A DNA stretch of 64,000 bases. It comes from Bacillus pumilus. GTDB taxonomy: Bacteria; Bacillota; Bacilli; Bacillales; Bacillaceae. Positions 29,771-38,405 of this stretch are shown here, piece after piece. The notes below the pieces were generated by a model that did no database searches, had not been told where the DNA came from, and saw only the letters and a list, made by a program, of their open reading frames with translations. Each line of letters starts with the position of its first letter. Within the stretch, counting starts at the first letter, position 1. The stretch spans positions 3,720,001 through 3,784,000 of the forward strand of contig NZ_LT906438.1 in assembly GCF_900186955.1 (NCBI RefSeq), written 5' to 3'. Made by a program: the position numbers and the translations under genes.

Positions 29771-29823
29771 ATTCATAGCCTTCGTTATTTAATTAAAATG
29801 TTGCTATTTCTGAATAATTTCAT

Positions 29824-29852
29824 ATTTTACGCCTCTAAAAGAAAGCTGTCAA
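29824..29852 (-). promoter_or_regulatory. Sigma-A promoter of the riboswitch-permease transcript
   Basis: Minus strand TTGACA (29852-29847), a 17-base spacer and TAAAAT (29829-29824), about 55 bases upstream of the aptamer. Confidence 0.8.
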
Positions 29853-30013
29853 TGGAAATCTTTTATGATTGACGGTGGTAGCCATATAACTTCACTTCAT
29901 CAATCCCTCTTGATTCATGTATAATAAATCAAAAGATGTTCGGCTCGTTTGCTGGAGAAATCCCTCTTGATCAAGAACAAAGTTAGGAAATCCATGGAAG
30001 TTGGTGAAAACAA

Positions 30014-31033
30014 ATGAAAAAAATGAACAAACAGCGTGTCACATTACAGGAAGTCGCCAAGCATGCCGGTGTTTCGACTTCAACGGCATCACTTGTTGTT
30101 CGAAATAATCCTAGAATCTCTGAAGCCACTCGAAAAAAAGTACTGCAATCCATGGAGGACTTAGGATACGTATACGACCGCGTTGCTGCCAACATGCGGT
30201 CAAAAAGCTCAAATATCGTTGGTGTGATTGTCACGGATATTTCTAACACCTTTATTTCTGAGTTTTTAATTGGCGTGCAAACCACGCTTGAATCACTAGG
30301 CTATACTGTTTTACTTGGTACGACCTTTGACAGTGTCGATAAACAGGAGCGGCTCATTTCCACAATGGTAGAGCACCGAGTGGGCGGGATTATTTTAAAC
30401 CCAGCTTCAAAAAGCTCTGCACGAACGGTCAAACAATTAAATCAAATTCGCACCCCAAAAGTACTGGCAAATCGTGAATTATCAGATGTGCAATGTGACT
30501 ATGTCGGCGTTGATTATGAACAAGGTGCTTGGATGGCGATTCGTCATCTTCTTCAAAAGGGACATCGGCGTATCGCCTTCTTAGGCGGCATCAAGACCTC
30601 ATCGACTTGGATTGAGCGGATGAAAGGTTTCAAAAAAGCCCATGACGAAGAAAATCTGATGATTGATGATTCTCTTATTATTGACATAGAACCTACTCGT
30701 GAAGGCGGGAAAGAAGCGCTTGCCCAAGTGATTGATCAGCCTGAGCCTCCTACTGCTATTTTTTGTTTTAGTGATCTAGTCGCATTTGGGGTCATTCAAG
30801 AACTATCAGCTCGTGACATTAAGCCTGGTGAAGATATCGATGTGGTTGGATTCGATAATGTTCCTGAAGCGGAGATGTACCATCCGCCGCTCACCACTGT
30901 TTCCTCCTTCCCCCGATCCATCGGGGTAAAAGCAGCGAACCTTTTATATCATAAAATGAACGAACAGGATGAAGAGCTGCAGAGATTGATATTAAAGCCT
31001 CAACTTCATATTAGAGAAACCGCTCCCTCATGA
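30014..31033 (+). CDS. LacI-family regulator
   Basis: Repressor of 339 residues. The N-terminal helix-turn-helix is 'TLQEVAKHAGVSTSTASLVV' followed by the hinge 'RVAANMRSKSSNIVGVIV'; a periplasmic-binding-protein-like effector domain follows. It stands upstream of the MFS-shikimate dehydrogenase pair on the same strand, separated by a terminator and a promoter, and probably regulates them. A TATAAT lies near 29919; the ribosome site is weak (GTTGGTGA). The inducer is unknown; quinate or shikimate is an inference from neighbours. Confidence 0.88.
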   Translation: MKKMNKQRVTLQEVAKHAGVSTSTASLVVRNNPRISEATRKKVLQSMEDLGYVYDRVAANMRSKSSNIVGVIVTDISNTFISEFLIGVQTTLESLGYTVLLGTTFDSVDKQERLISTMVEHRVGGIILNPASKSSARTVKQLNQIRTPKVLANRELSDVQCDYVGVDYEQGAWMAIRHLLQKGHRRIAFLGGIKTSSTWIERMKGFKKAHDEENLMIDDSLIIDIEPTREGGKEALAQVIDQPEPPTAIFCFSDLVAFGVIQELSARDIKPGEDIDVVGFDNVPEAEMYHPPLTTVSSFPRSIGVKAANLLYHKMNEQDEELQRLILKPQLHIRETAPS

Positions 31034-31035
31034 TG

Positions 31036-31070
31036 AAAAAGAGAATTGCATGCAGCAATTCTCTTTTTTT
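31036..31070 (+). terminator. Terminator after the LacI gene
   Basis: Stem GAGAATTGC / GCAATTCTC with a 5-base loop and seven T. It directly follows the stop. Confidence 0.9.
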
Positions 31071-31132
31071 ATTGATCAAGTCAACTATTTCTTTGTTTCA
31101 TTTTTATTTTTTTAAATCACAAAGTCATAAAC

Positions 31133-31161
31133 TTGACACATTTAAAACACAGGAGTATATT
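31133..31161 (+). promoter_or_regulatory. Consensus sigma-A promoter of the MFS-dehydrogenase operon
   Basis: TTGACA, exactly 17 bases, TATATT. The transcript would carry a leader of about 300 bases before the MFS gene, which holds a small ORF at 31385. Nothing else is recognised between 31071 and 31384. Confidence 0.75.
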
Positions 31162-31384
31162 TATCTCGTTGCTTCTTTTAGTATATCGTTATACCTATTT
31201 CAGAGTATCGTTTTTTTAATCAACATCAGTTAAAAGTGGAATTTTCTGATTCTGATCAAATTATGAAGATTTACTTTCTTATCAATTCTATTTTTATTTT
31301 TAGGTTTTAGTAGAACGATGTACTTAATTGAAAAACAGATGAATATTCATTATTTTTTTCATCAATTACACAAGGGGTGTTGTG

Positions 31385-31477
31385 ATGGGCATCATATTAT
31401 TTACTTTTAAGGAAATAACAAAGGGTATACAAGAATTTGACCCTAAAGGGGTTTCAAATATAGGAGTGGGAACATGA
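31385..31477 (+). CDS. Possible 30-codon leader ORF coupled to the MFS gene
   Basis: ATG 31385 is preceded by AAGGGGTG at good spacing and reads 'MGIILFTFKEITKGIQEFDP' then ten more residues. Its TGA overlaps the MFS start in an ATGA. Length, ribosome site and coupling suggest translation. No family is recognised; a leader peptide role is only an inference, and chance is possible. Confidence 0.45.
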   Translation: MGIILFTFKEITKGIQEFDPKGVSNIGVGT

Positions 31478-32655
31478 AAAATCCTTATATTAAATCGTCT
31501 GTTGGCATGTATTTAAACTACTTCATGCTCGGCATGATCAATATTATTGTAGCTTCCAACATGGACAGCTTATCTGAACGCTACCATGTGGATATTCCGA
31601 AAATCAGCTTGCTTGTATCGGCGATCGGAATTGGTAAACTGGTTGCTCTCTTTTTCTCAGGCCGGTTAGCCGACCGCTGGGGACGTAAGCCTGTCATTAT
31701 TACAGGAAACTTTCTTTACTTATTATTCTTAATCGGTATTCCAACGACAACGAGTTATACACTAGCATTTATCTTTGCGATTTCTGCTGGGATTGCAAAC
31801 TCGTTACTTGATTCGGGAACATATCCTGCTTTGACAGAATCGTTTCCTAAAAAGGCAAGTTCAGCTTCTGTTTTAGTGAAGGCGTCCGTTTCAATTGGAG
31901 CGACTGTTCTTCCATTTATCCTGGCATTCCTTATTGCACATGACATCTTCTGGGGCTGGGCGTTCTTTGGACTAGGGCTTCTTTATTTGCTTGTTGGGAT
32001 TTACTTAATCTTTATGCCGTTCCCGAACCATAAGCAAGTCTCTTCACAAGGTGACCTTCCAGTACAGGAACAAATGAAGGAAGAACCTAAAATGCTTGGT
32101 GAAGGCTTAGCTGTTGTACTCATGGGGTTCACGTCAACTGCATTGTTTGTCGTATGGCAGACATGGCTTCCGCAGCTCGGGTTAAAATTAATCGGACTTG
32201 GCACAGAACAAGCCACACAGCTTCTATCTTATTTTAGTATCGGTGCACTGGTGTCTGTTCTCTTGCTGTCGATCGTCTTAGATAAATTCATTTCACCTAT
32301 TATGGTGGCAATTATTTATCCAATTGGAGCATTCCTTGCGATGCTTTCATTATTTCAAATCGAAACATACAGCATTGTGATTGTCAGCACCTTTTTCTTA
32401 GGGCTATTTACAGCGGGAATCTTCCAGCTGGCGATGAGTATCATGATGAAACTATTCCCGACAAACAAAGCAACGGCTTCATCCTACGTCAACATTGCGG
32501 CAAGCTCCGCGTTTATTCTCGTGCCGCTCATTACAAGTGGGTTGGTCAGCACGTACGATATTAAAATGACGTTATTTTTCGATATGATCATTGCGGTTAT
32601 GAGCGTATTGCTAGCGGTCTTTGTTCTTGGACGCATGAAAAAATTATTTAGATAA
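31474..32655 (+). CDS. MFS transporter, probable quinate/shikimate uptake
   Basis: Twelve-helix MFS protein of 393 residues with motif A 'SGRLADRWGRKPVII' after helix 2 and a central loop near residue 195. It is upstream of a shikimate/quinate dehydrogenase-like gene by ten bases, which suggests import of a hydroaromatic acid. AGGAGTG precedes ATG 31474. The convergent MFS gene at 33819-35012 is a clear paralogue: both start 'M(K/R)NPY' and share 'DSGTYPAL/DAGTYPAL' and 'PFPNHKQV/PFPNHRKV'. Confidence 0.85.
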   Translation: MKNPYIKSSVGMYLNYFMLGMINIIVASNMDSLSERYHVDIPKISLLVSAIGIGKLVALFFSGRLADRWGRKPVIITGNFLYLLFLIGIPTTTSYTLAFIFAISAGIANSLLDSGTYPALTESFPKKASSASVLVKASVSIGATVLPFILAFLIAHDIFWGWAFFGLGLLYLLVGIYLIFMPFPNHKQVSSQGDLPVQEQMKEEPKMLGEGLAVVLMGFTSTALFVVWQTWLPQLGLKLIGLGTEQATQLLSYFSIGALVSVLLLSIVLDKFISPIMVAIIYPIGAFLAMLSLFQIETYSIVIVSTFFLGLFTAGIFQLAMSIMMKLFPTNKATASSYVNIAASSAFILVPLITSGLVSTYDIKMTLFFDMIIAVMSVLLAVFVLGRMKKLFR

Positions 32656-32673
32656 TTAAAGGAGATGTCAATC

Positions 32674-33576
32674 ATGACAAACATACATGAACGAAATATT
32701 GATGGGAAAACAAAATTAGTCGGTCTTCTTGCTACACCAATCGGGCACAGCCTTTCACCACGGATGCATAACCTTGGCTATACACTAACAGGGATCAACT
32801 ATGCTTACCTCGCATTTGAAGTAGGGAATGATGAACTAGAAGCAGCCGTATACGGTATGAAAGCAATGGGGGCTGCTGGATTTAACGTCTCTATGCCGAA
32901 CAAAATGAAAGTATTAGATTACTTAGATGAACTAGACGATTCTGCAAGATACACACGTGCAAGCAACACCGTTGTGAACAAGGATGGCAAGCTGATTGGC
33001 TACAACACAGATGGTCTTGGCTACGTGAGAAACTTGATTGAGCATGGCGTTGAATTAGCTGGACAAAAGGTCACACTCGTTGGCTCAGGCGGTGCCGCTA
33101 CTCCGATTGCGATTCAGCTTGCACAATCTGGTATTCGTGAAATTAGTATTTTTGCTCGTAATGATCAATATTTTGTTCAAGCTGAAGAAAATGTGACGTA
33201 CATCAACGAAGAAATGAAATCATTTGGTGTCAAAGCGAACATTTTCCCACTTGAAGACAAAGACGCGTTCCGCCGTGAAGTAGCAGAAAGTGCAATCTTA
33301 GCAAATGGGACAAGCCTTGGCATGAAACCACTAGATCAGCTCAGCATCATCGATGATACGCTTGATGTTCTGCGTGAAGATTTAATCGTGACAGATGTCG
33401 TATACAATCCGCAAAAAACAAAGCTCCTTGCTCAAGCACAGGAAGCTGGCGCAAAAACCATTAACGGTCTTGGCATGATGCTATGGCAAGGTGCACTTGC
33501 TTACAAACTCTTTACTGGTGAAGATATGCCAGTTGATCAAGTGAAACAGATTCTTTTTGAAAACGACCGTTTCTAA
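32674..33576 (+). CDS. Shikimate/quinate dehydrogenase (AroE/YdiB family)
   Basis: NAD(P)-dependent oxidoreductase of 300 residues acting on shikimate or quinate. Substrate-binding 'IGHSLSPRMHN' (about 21-31), catalytic Lys in 'FNVSMPNKMKV', Asp in 'GYNTDGLGYV', and a nucleotide site 'LVGSGGAATP' are visible. AAAGGAG spacing favours ATG 32674 over 32665. Location behind a transporter and a LacI regulator argues for a catabolic YdiB-like enzyme rather than the biosynthetic AroE, which normally sits near yqeH in bacilli. Confidence 0.9.
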   Translation: MTNIHERNIDGKTKLVGLLATPIGHSLSPRMHNLGYTLTGINYAYLAFEVGNDELEAAVYGMKAMGAAGFNVSMPNKMKVLDYLDELDDSARYTRASNTVVNKDGKLIGYNTDGLGYVRNLIEHGVELAGQKVTLVGSGGAATPIAIQLAQSGIREISIFARNDQYFVQAEENVTYINEEMKSFGVKANIFPLEDKDAFRREVAESAILANGTSLGMKPLDQLSIIDDTLDVLREDLIVTDVVYNPQKTKLLAQAQEAGAKTINGLGMMLWQGALAYKLFTGEDMPVDQVKQILFENDRF

Positions 33577-33585
33577 TACAAAAGA

Positions 33586-33614
33586 AAGACGACTTCCTAA
33601 GCGGAGGTCGTCTT
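33586..33614. terminator. Terminator-like hairpin, left copy
   Basis: AAGACGACTTCC / GGAGGTCGTCTT, five-base loop, just after the dehydrogenase stop. Its T run is on the minus side only. It is nearly identical to the hairpin at 33789-33813. Confidence 0.7.
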
Positions 33615-33622
33615 ACATTATT

Positions 33623-33661
33623 GACAAAGGGCTAAAATGATCTTCATTTTAGCCCTTTGTC
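33623..33661 (+). terminator. Perfect 18-bp hairpin
   Basis: GACAAAGGGCTAAAATGA and its exact complement around TCT, followed by TTCTTTT. It is unusually long for a terminator and may be part of the inserted element. Confidence 0.7.
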
Positions 33662-33668
33662 TTCTTTT

Positions 33669-33788
33669 CAGCGTGATAGAAAACCTTTGCAGTCTAGGAA
33701 GGGCGAGCACAGGAGCGGAGCGAATTTGACATTCGTGAGCACAGGAGCACAGCCCTGACAAAGAATGCGAGGGTTTGTCTACACGCTG
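33669..33788. repeat. 120-base structured element with inverted ends
   Basis: CAGCGTG opens and CACGCTG closes the element; about 22 bases at each end pair imperfectly (CAGCGTGATAGAAAACCTTTGC with the opposite end). Inside are two direct copies of GAGCACAGGAGC (33704-33715 and 33738-33749) enclosed by AGGGC and GCCCT. No ORF fits. It sits between two copies of one terminator hairpin. It may be a small mobile repeat or a structured RNA; multicopy nature in the genome is a guess. Confidence 0.6.
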
Positions 33789-33820
33789 AGACGACTTCCG
33801 GCGGAGGTCGTCTTTTTTTT
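33789..33820 (+). terminator. Terminator hairpin, right copy
   Basis: AGACGACTTCC / GGAGGTCGTCT with a 3-base loop and nine T on plus. It also borders the end of the minus-strand MFS gene. Confidence 0.85.
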
Positions 33821-35012
33821 AATCATGTACCATGATTTGGCGGTATCGATACAGGATATACAGTGCGCCGATAATGGCCGCAACAGCCACCACTGCATCG
33901 AACATAAAGATTTGTAAAATGGACAAGTGACTCTGAATTAAACCTGTTACGACCGGAATGACGATAGCCGACACACCGCCCGCTGTGGAGATAATTCCTG
34001 TCATCGTCCCTTTGTTTTTCCAGAAGAATTCAGCCATCACAGTTAACGTCAGCTGAAAAACTCCTGCTGTTGAAAATCCCAATACAAAAGCATTGACGGT
34101 TCCGATGACTGGGGATTTCACGACCAAGAGCACACAAATAGAAACAAGTGTAATGATTGGATAGATCAGCAGCACAGTGACCGGACGGACAAAACGGCGC
34201 AACAGAAATGCGAGCATCACGACAGACAGCAGCCCGCCCATGCTATAGTAACTAAGCAGTTTCACAGCACTGCCCGATGTCATCCCCAATATGGCCTCAC
34301 CGTAAGTAGGAAGCCAAATTTGCGGCAACGCATATAGCCCATTTGACGTAAAGCTGATCACAATGAGTGCGATCCCTTCTCTCCAAAATGTAGGCTCTGT
34401 CGAGAAGCGCGGAAGTCCGTCATGCTCCGTTACCTGGACTTGCTCCACCTTGCGATGATTCGGAAATGGCAAGGTCCACAGCATCAAGACATTCACAAGA
34501 TAGATCAGAGCAGGAACAAAAAATGCTATTCCATAAAACAAATCATGCTCTGCTAAAAAGAAAATCGCCAATGGCAAGATGGTTGCCCCAATTGATATAA
34601 AGGCCTTCACCATCACATTCGCAGATCCCGAGTTTTGCGGAAAAGCCTCCATTAATGCAGGATACGTCCCTGCATCCATCGCTGAATTCGCGACCCCTGC
34701 CAAAATCGCAAACGCAAACGCGATTTGGTAATTTGGAGACAACGGAATTCCGATGAGGAACACCGCCATCAGCACACCCGAAACCAAAATGACCGGCTTT
34801 CGCCCAAAACGATCTGACAGCACGCCCGATAAACCATACGTAAGCACCCTGCCAATGCCAAGCGCCGAAATCATATAACTAATTCCTGCACTATTGGTAT
34901 CTAACTGTTTGATTAAAAATGGCATATTGGAAGCCAATATAATATTGACCATCCCTAATAAAAAATAATTGATATAAAGACTAGAAGCCGTTCTCACATA
35001 CGGATTCCTCAT
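33819..35012 (-). CDS. MFS transporter, paralogue of the 31474 gene
   Basis: Twelve-helix MFS protein of 397 residues with motif A 'SGVLSDRFGRKPVIL'. GAGGGGT at 35021-35027 selects ATG 35012; the frame opens at 35078. It is clearly related along its length to the transporter at 31474-32655 but on the opposite strand, so the two flank the dehydrogenase gene and the repeat element. No enzyme is encoded with it. The substrate is probably similar, but unproven. Confidence 0.85.
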   Translation of the reverse strand: MRNPYVRTASSLYINYFLLGMVNIILASNMPFLIKQLDTNSAGISYMISALGIGRVLTYGLSGVLSDRFGRKPVILVSGVLMAVFLIGIPLSPNYQIAFAFAILAGVANSAMDAGTYPALMEAFPQNSGSANVMVKAFISIGATILPLAIFFLAEHDLFYGIAFFVPALIYLVNVLMLWTLPFPNHRKVEQVQVTEHDGLPRFSTEPTFWREGIALIVISFTSNGLYALPQIWLPTYGEAILGMTSGSAVKLLSYYSMGGLLSVVMLAFLLRRFVRPVTVLLIYPIITLVSICVLLVVKSPVIGTVNAFVLGFSTAGVFQLTLTVMAEFFWKNKGTMTGIISTAGGVSAIVIPVVTGLIQSHLSILQIFMFDAVVAVAAIIGALYILYRYRQIMVHD

Positions 35013-35078
35013 CCTGACACACCCCTCAACACCATCGCAATGAAGTGATAAATAATGGTTACGCTTATAAGATCTCAT

Positions 35079-35276
35079 ATGTGAGGAAGAACAGCTTTGC
35101 AGCCTTCACGTTCATACATCTCATCATGTCATGCAGCTCACCGCTTACATGCCCTTCATGTATCAAGCATTTCTTCAATTTTTCACTGCTCTTATTTTAT
35201 ATGAATGTGAAAGGTAATGATAGTGAATTGCTTAAATTTGAGAGAAAATCATCGATCAAGCGTATGACTCCATCGT
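35079..35276. other. Intergenic, no gene seen
   Basis: Mostly AT-rich with a short GC-richer part; should contain the promoter of the minus-strand MFS gene. The short plus-strand ORF here lacks a ribosome site and resembles no known protein. Confidence 0.4.
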
Positions 35277-35303
35277 TAGAAAAAAAGAGTGGCTAATTCC
35301 ACT
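35277..35303 (-). terminator. Terminator downstream of the LXG immunity genes
   Basis: Minus strand GAGTGG / CCACTC stem with AATTAG loop and a T run. It lies 38 bases after the 35341 stop. Confidence 0.75.
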
Positions 35304-35340
35304 CCCTAAATGATGTGTCAACTCTATTCATCGTTAATTA

Positions 35341-35817
35341 TTATAACCCCCAAATACTTAGCTCATAATAATATTCCGTTCGCTCTATGCATAAACCAAA
35401 ACGAAAATCCTCTGCGACTAAAAGAAAATCACCATATCCAGTTGAAAATTTCGTTTGCTCAAGAAGCTGATTTAAATGACTAAACACTTCATCCACATTC
35501 ACTAAAAGGGCTTCAATTTCACGATCTCGAAAAAATAGTAATCTGCCTTGTGTAGGTGTTATTTTTACCTTTTTAACCATTTCCTTTAACATTTGTTCAG
35601 AATTCTCAATATGCTCTCGGTAGTGGTTTCCATGTATTTGAACTTTCTCTTCTCTTGATTGAAGGAAAGTAAAAACCTTTTGACAAAACAATTGATTTTC
35701 TTCGATATCTAAAAATGCGTTTTCTGGAAGTGTCATATAGCTTAATTCGTTCATTAAGTGCTTTCTTCTGCTTTTTCTTTTTAAGGTTTCGATTTTTGAG
35801 TTTCTGTTGTTATTCAT
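35341..35817 (-). CDS. Small protein in LXG toxin locus, possible immunity protein
   Basis: Charged soluble protein of about 158 residues, last in the LXG toxin gene array. It ends 'EDFRFGLCIERTEYYYELSIW', a pattern seen at the end of Bacillus YxiF/YeeF-locus neighbour proteins as far as I recall. GGTGAT before ATG 35817 makes that start likelier than ATG 35829. A terminator separates it from the preceding gene, so it may be transcribed alone. Function is not assigned. Confidence 0.55.
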   Translation of the reverse strand: MNNNRNSKIETLKRKSRRKHLMNELSYMTLPENAFLDIEENQLFCQKVFTFLQSREEKVQIHGNHYREHIENSEQMLKEMVKKVKITPTQGRLLFFRDREIEALLVNVDEVFSHLNQLLEQTKFSTGYGDFLLVAEDFRFGLCIERTEYYYELSIWGL

Positions 35818-35886
35818 AGATATCACCATTTTAGGGTTACCTTACTTTTTGTATTCAAACATCTTAAGATCTCTAATTAAACAAAA

Positions 35887-35917
35887 GCACTTGTAGCCTA
35901 AAGGACTAATCAAGTGC
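35887..35917 (-). terminator. Terminator after the 35956 gene
   Basis: Minus strand GCACTTG / CAAGTGC stem with a 17-base loop, then TTTTGTTT. Confidence 0.7.
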
Positions 35918-35955
35918 CTGAATCATTATTCTAATCGTCAATATGATATTTAACC

Positions 35956-36273
35956 TTAGGATATTTCTGGTATTTTCTCTTTCCAAATTAACAACAGCCT
36001 TATGAATTCTTTTGTTTCAATTTTATTTTCATGAGGTTCTTCAATTCTATAATGATGTTCAACGATTGTCTCTTCTCTTTTGATACTTGCACTGGTAGCA
36101 TTCAATGTAATTTCAAAGTTTTCATAAACTCCATCTATAACATTTTGAATATATTCTATATACTCATCCACTTCTTCTGTTGAAATATCTTGGATAAAAT
36201 CTGAGAAAATACTTATTTCTTCTGGGAGTATTATTGCTAAGTCAGTCACCAAATTGATCTTCCTTAAATTCAT
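35956..36273 (-). CDS. Small acidic protein, second immunity candidate
   Basis: Protein of 105 residues, strongly acidic ('ISTEEVDEYIEYIQNVIDG'), without membrane segments or known motifs. Acidic small proteins downstream of LXG nucleases commonly neutralise the basic toxin domain. The ribosome site is weak, and 64 bases separate it from the upstream gene. Base composition is very AT-rich, like the toxin tail. Confidence 0.55.
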   Translation of the reverse strand: MNLRKINLVTDLAIILPEEISIFSDFIQDISTEEVDEYIEYIQNVIDGVYENFEITLNATSASIKREETIVEHHYRIEEPHENKIETKEFIRLLLIWKEKIPEIS

Positions 36274-36337
36274 ATGAAGGGTTTATAGTGACTAATTTAT
36301 ACAGTCCAACTTGTCATCTGTCTCAAAGCCACAAAAA

Positions 36338-36664
36338 TTAATCTTCATTTATTTGCTCATCCACTTCTTCTAGATACCTTTCTGTATCTAAATAAGATTC
36401 AATAAGATTATCTAAAAATTCAACACTAACCTCTCGACTATCTTCATAAATATGCATTTTAGCTCCAGCTTTTTCTAGTAAACTTATAATGTTTTTCATC
36501 TCTTTCAATTCATCAATATCTAATAAATTATAAGATAAAATAAAATCATTTTTATTTATTGCTTCTTTTATTTCAGAAATACTTTTATCTGTATGTTTTC
36601 TTAGAATCGAGATATATTTGATTTGATCATCATCTTTCTCTATTCGCATTTTCATTTTAGGCAT
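36338..36664 (-). CDS. Probable cognate immunity protein of the LXG toxin
   Basis: Acidic helical protein of 108 residues directly behind the toxin gene (19 bases) with GGAGGAG before ATG 36664. Its start resembles the ribosomal L7/L12 C-terminal fold pattern ('LRKHTDKSISEIKEAINKND'), a feature of some small regulatory proteins, but this is only a visual likeness. Position immediately after the toxin C-terminus is the main argument for immunity. Confidence 0.6.
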   Translation of the reverse strand: MPKMKMRIEKDDDQIKYISILRKHTDKSISEIKEAINKNDFILSYNLLDIDELKEMKNIISLLEKAGAKMHIYEDSREVSVEFLDNLIESYLDTERYLEEVDEQINED

Positions 36665-36683
36665 TTAGTTTCTCCTCCATAGA

Positions 36684-38405
36684 TTAGAAATCGTCAATAG
36701 GTTTAATTCTTTCTCCAGGTAGACTATTCTTCCAATTACCTCCATGCCAACCATTAAAATGTTCATTTGGTGTAGCTGGATATATAATTTCGCCTTTGTT
36801 CGCTAAATGTGGATATTGTGATGCACTGTAAGAATGGTGACCTTGCACAGTTTTTCCATCTACTTTAGGCTTCTTACCATTTAGAATATCATTTAATTGC
36901 TGCTTATCCCAGTTTCTGGTTGGATCCTCTTTATTCAAAATCCTTTGACGTTCCTGATACCAAAACTCATTCACACCAGTGTTTCTATGTTTGGCAAACT
37001 TTTTATTCCATTTATAATTTTCATATTCTAATTTCGTAATCGTCCTATTCTCAAATTTGTCTTTCAGCTCTTTCATCTTCTTAGTGCTTAACTGCTTTCT
37101 TTGTATAGGGTGCTTCCTTAAATCTAATCCTTTGGTTCTTTCTGCTATTATTTTCTCAGCAACTTTTTGTTCTCCGATCCTCAGACTACCATTGATGCTC
37201 TTTTTACTAAACGGCAAAAGGATTCCAAGAGCCGCGTTCATACTTGCTTCCTGCTGTTCTTTCGAGATCTTATTCCCAAACATGTCTCTACCTGTAATCG
37301 CTTCGCTGAAGCCGTTGGTGGCGGTAAGACCATATAAGCCTTTTTGAGATGTTTTTAAGGCGTCAAAGGATTTTTGCGATGTCTTGTAAATGTCGACTGC
37401 TCTCACTGCGGCTGATGTGGCTTGAGTTGTTTTATAGACGGCTTTACCACCTTTGAAAATACGACCTGCCCATCCGACGATTGGGATATAACCCGCTGCT
37501 GCCATGCCGCCTGCGGCGACGCGCTGTCCTGCGGTGAGCTCTTCACCTGTGATCGGGTCAACACCTGTTGCGGCACGTTTTGCATCGTTCACGCCAGTCA
37601 GTTCATTCACGATATTTCCGCCATAATCAAGTGCTTTTTCATACCAAGGACGGTTGGCGAGTGCTTCTTGTTCCTTTGCAATCTCACGGGCCTCTTCTTG
37701 TTCTTTTTTGATTTTCAGATATTCAGAAGTTTGCTTCTCAATATCGCTTTTTGCCTTGTAGATTTCACTATTTTGATACGCTTTCTTGTCAAAATTCATA
37801 GGCGAAATGGCTTTTCCGTCATTTGTGGCATTCATCATTTCCGTATACAATGCCATTGTAGCTTGCTGCTCCGTTTCTGACAAAGCATATTCATCTTTTA
37901 CATTTTGATCAAGCTCTCTTAGGTCTTTCACTGTCTTTTTTCGCTCGTCTTCCGCATCTGCAATTTTTTCATCAAAGGTTTGACTATCAAATACTTCTAA
38001 AGAAATAAGGTTGTCGATGTCTTGAAAAATCGTTTTAAGCGCCTTTTTTTGATCCTTCACAATGCTTTTGGCATTTTTGATGCCCATATGTACAGCGTTG
38101 TCTAAAAAGTGTTCTTCTACGAAGGTTTTGCCGCCAAAACTCGTATCATCAAGTGTCCCAGAAACACCTTCATGAAAGGCTTTTTGCTTATCGATGAAGC
38201 TGATAAACATATCTACATTTCCGGCGAGCTCTTTGTAGAAGCTTTTAATGTTATCGGCACCTTTTCCAGTGAAATCATCACCGAGGTTAGCCACGCCTTG
38301 AAGTGCCTTTTTTAAATCTACCATTTGTTCACGGAGTTCCTGGTAGTGTTTTGCCCTTGCATCCATGGCACTTGTTAGTGCTTTTGCATCAAGTATCTTG
38401 CCCAG
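36684..38405 (-). CDS. LXG-domain polymorphic nuclease toxin, type VII exported
   Basis: LXG toxins are delivered by the WXG100/ESX-type secretion system to kill neighbouring cells. The N-terminal LXG helical domain spans about 1-220, a middle region with 'TGVDPITGEELTAGQRVAAG' (pre-toxin linker) follows, and the C-terminal domain carries 'VQGHHSYSASQYPHL', a GHH-type nuclease signature. The first ATG is 38366, but the LXG start continues upstream in frame as 'GKILDAKALTSA'. The codon where ATG is expected is absent; a CTG at 38405 has GGAGGGAG 9 bases upstream, giving 573 residues. An in-frame TGA precedes it. Confidence 0.82.
   Translation of the reverse strand: MGKILDAKALTSAMDARAKHYQELREQMVDLKKALQGVANLGDDFTGKGADNIKSFYKELAGNVDMFISFIDKQKAFHEGVSGTLDDTSFGGKTFVEEHFLDNAVHMGIKNAKSIVKDQKKALKTIFQDIDNLISLEVFDSQTFDEKIADAEDERKKTVKDLRELDQNVKDEYALSETEQQATMALYTEMMNATNDGKAISPMNFDKKAYQNSEIYKAKSDIEKQTSEYLKIKKEQEEAREIAKEQEALANRPWYEKALDYGGNIVNELTGVNDAKRAATGVDPITGEELTAGQRVAAGGMAAAGYIPIVGWAGRIFKGGKAVYKTTQATSAAVRAVDIYKTSQKSFDALKTSQKGLYGLTATNGFSEAITGRDMFGNKISKEQQEASMNAALGILLPFSKKSINGSLRIGEQKVAEKIIAERTKGLDLRKHPIQRKQLSTKKMKELKDKFENRTITKLEYENYKWNKKFAKHRNTGVNEFWYQERQRILNKEDPTRNWDKQQLNDILNGKKPKVDGKTVQGHHSYSASQYPHLANKGEIIYPATPNEHFNGWHGGNWKNSLPGERIKPIDDF

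Noticed and set aside
31030..31233. 67-codon ORF after the LacI gene
   Set aside because: It runs through the terminator hairpin and the promoter of the next operon; no coding character.
37422..37880. Plus-strand open frame of 152 codons with many Cys and Phe
   Set aside because: Antisense to the LXG toxin; composition is the mirror of its Lys/Glu/Ala codons.
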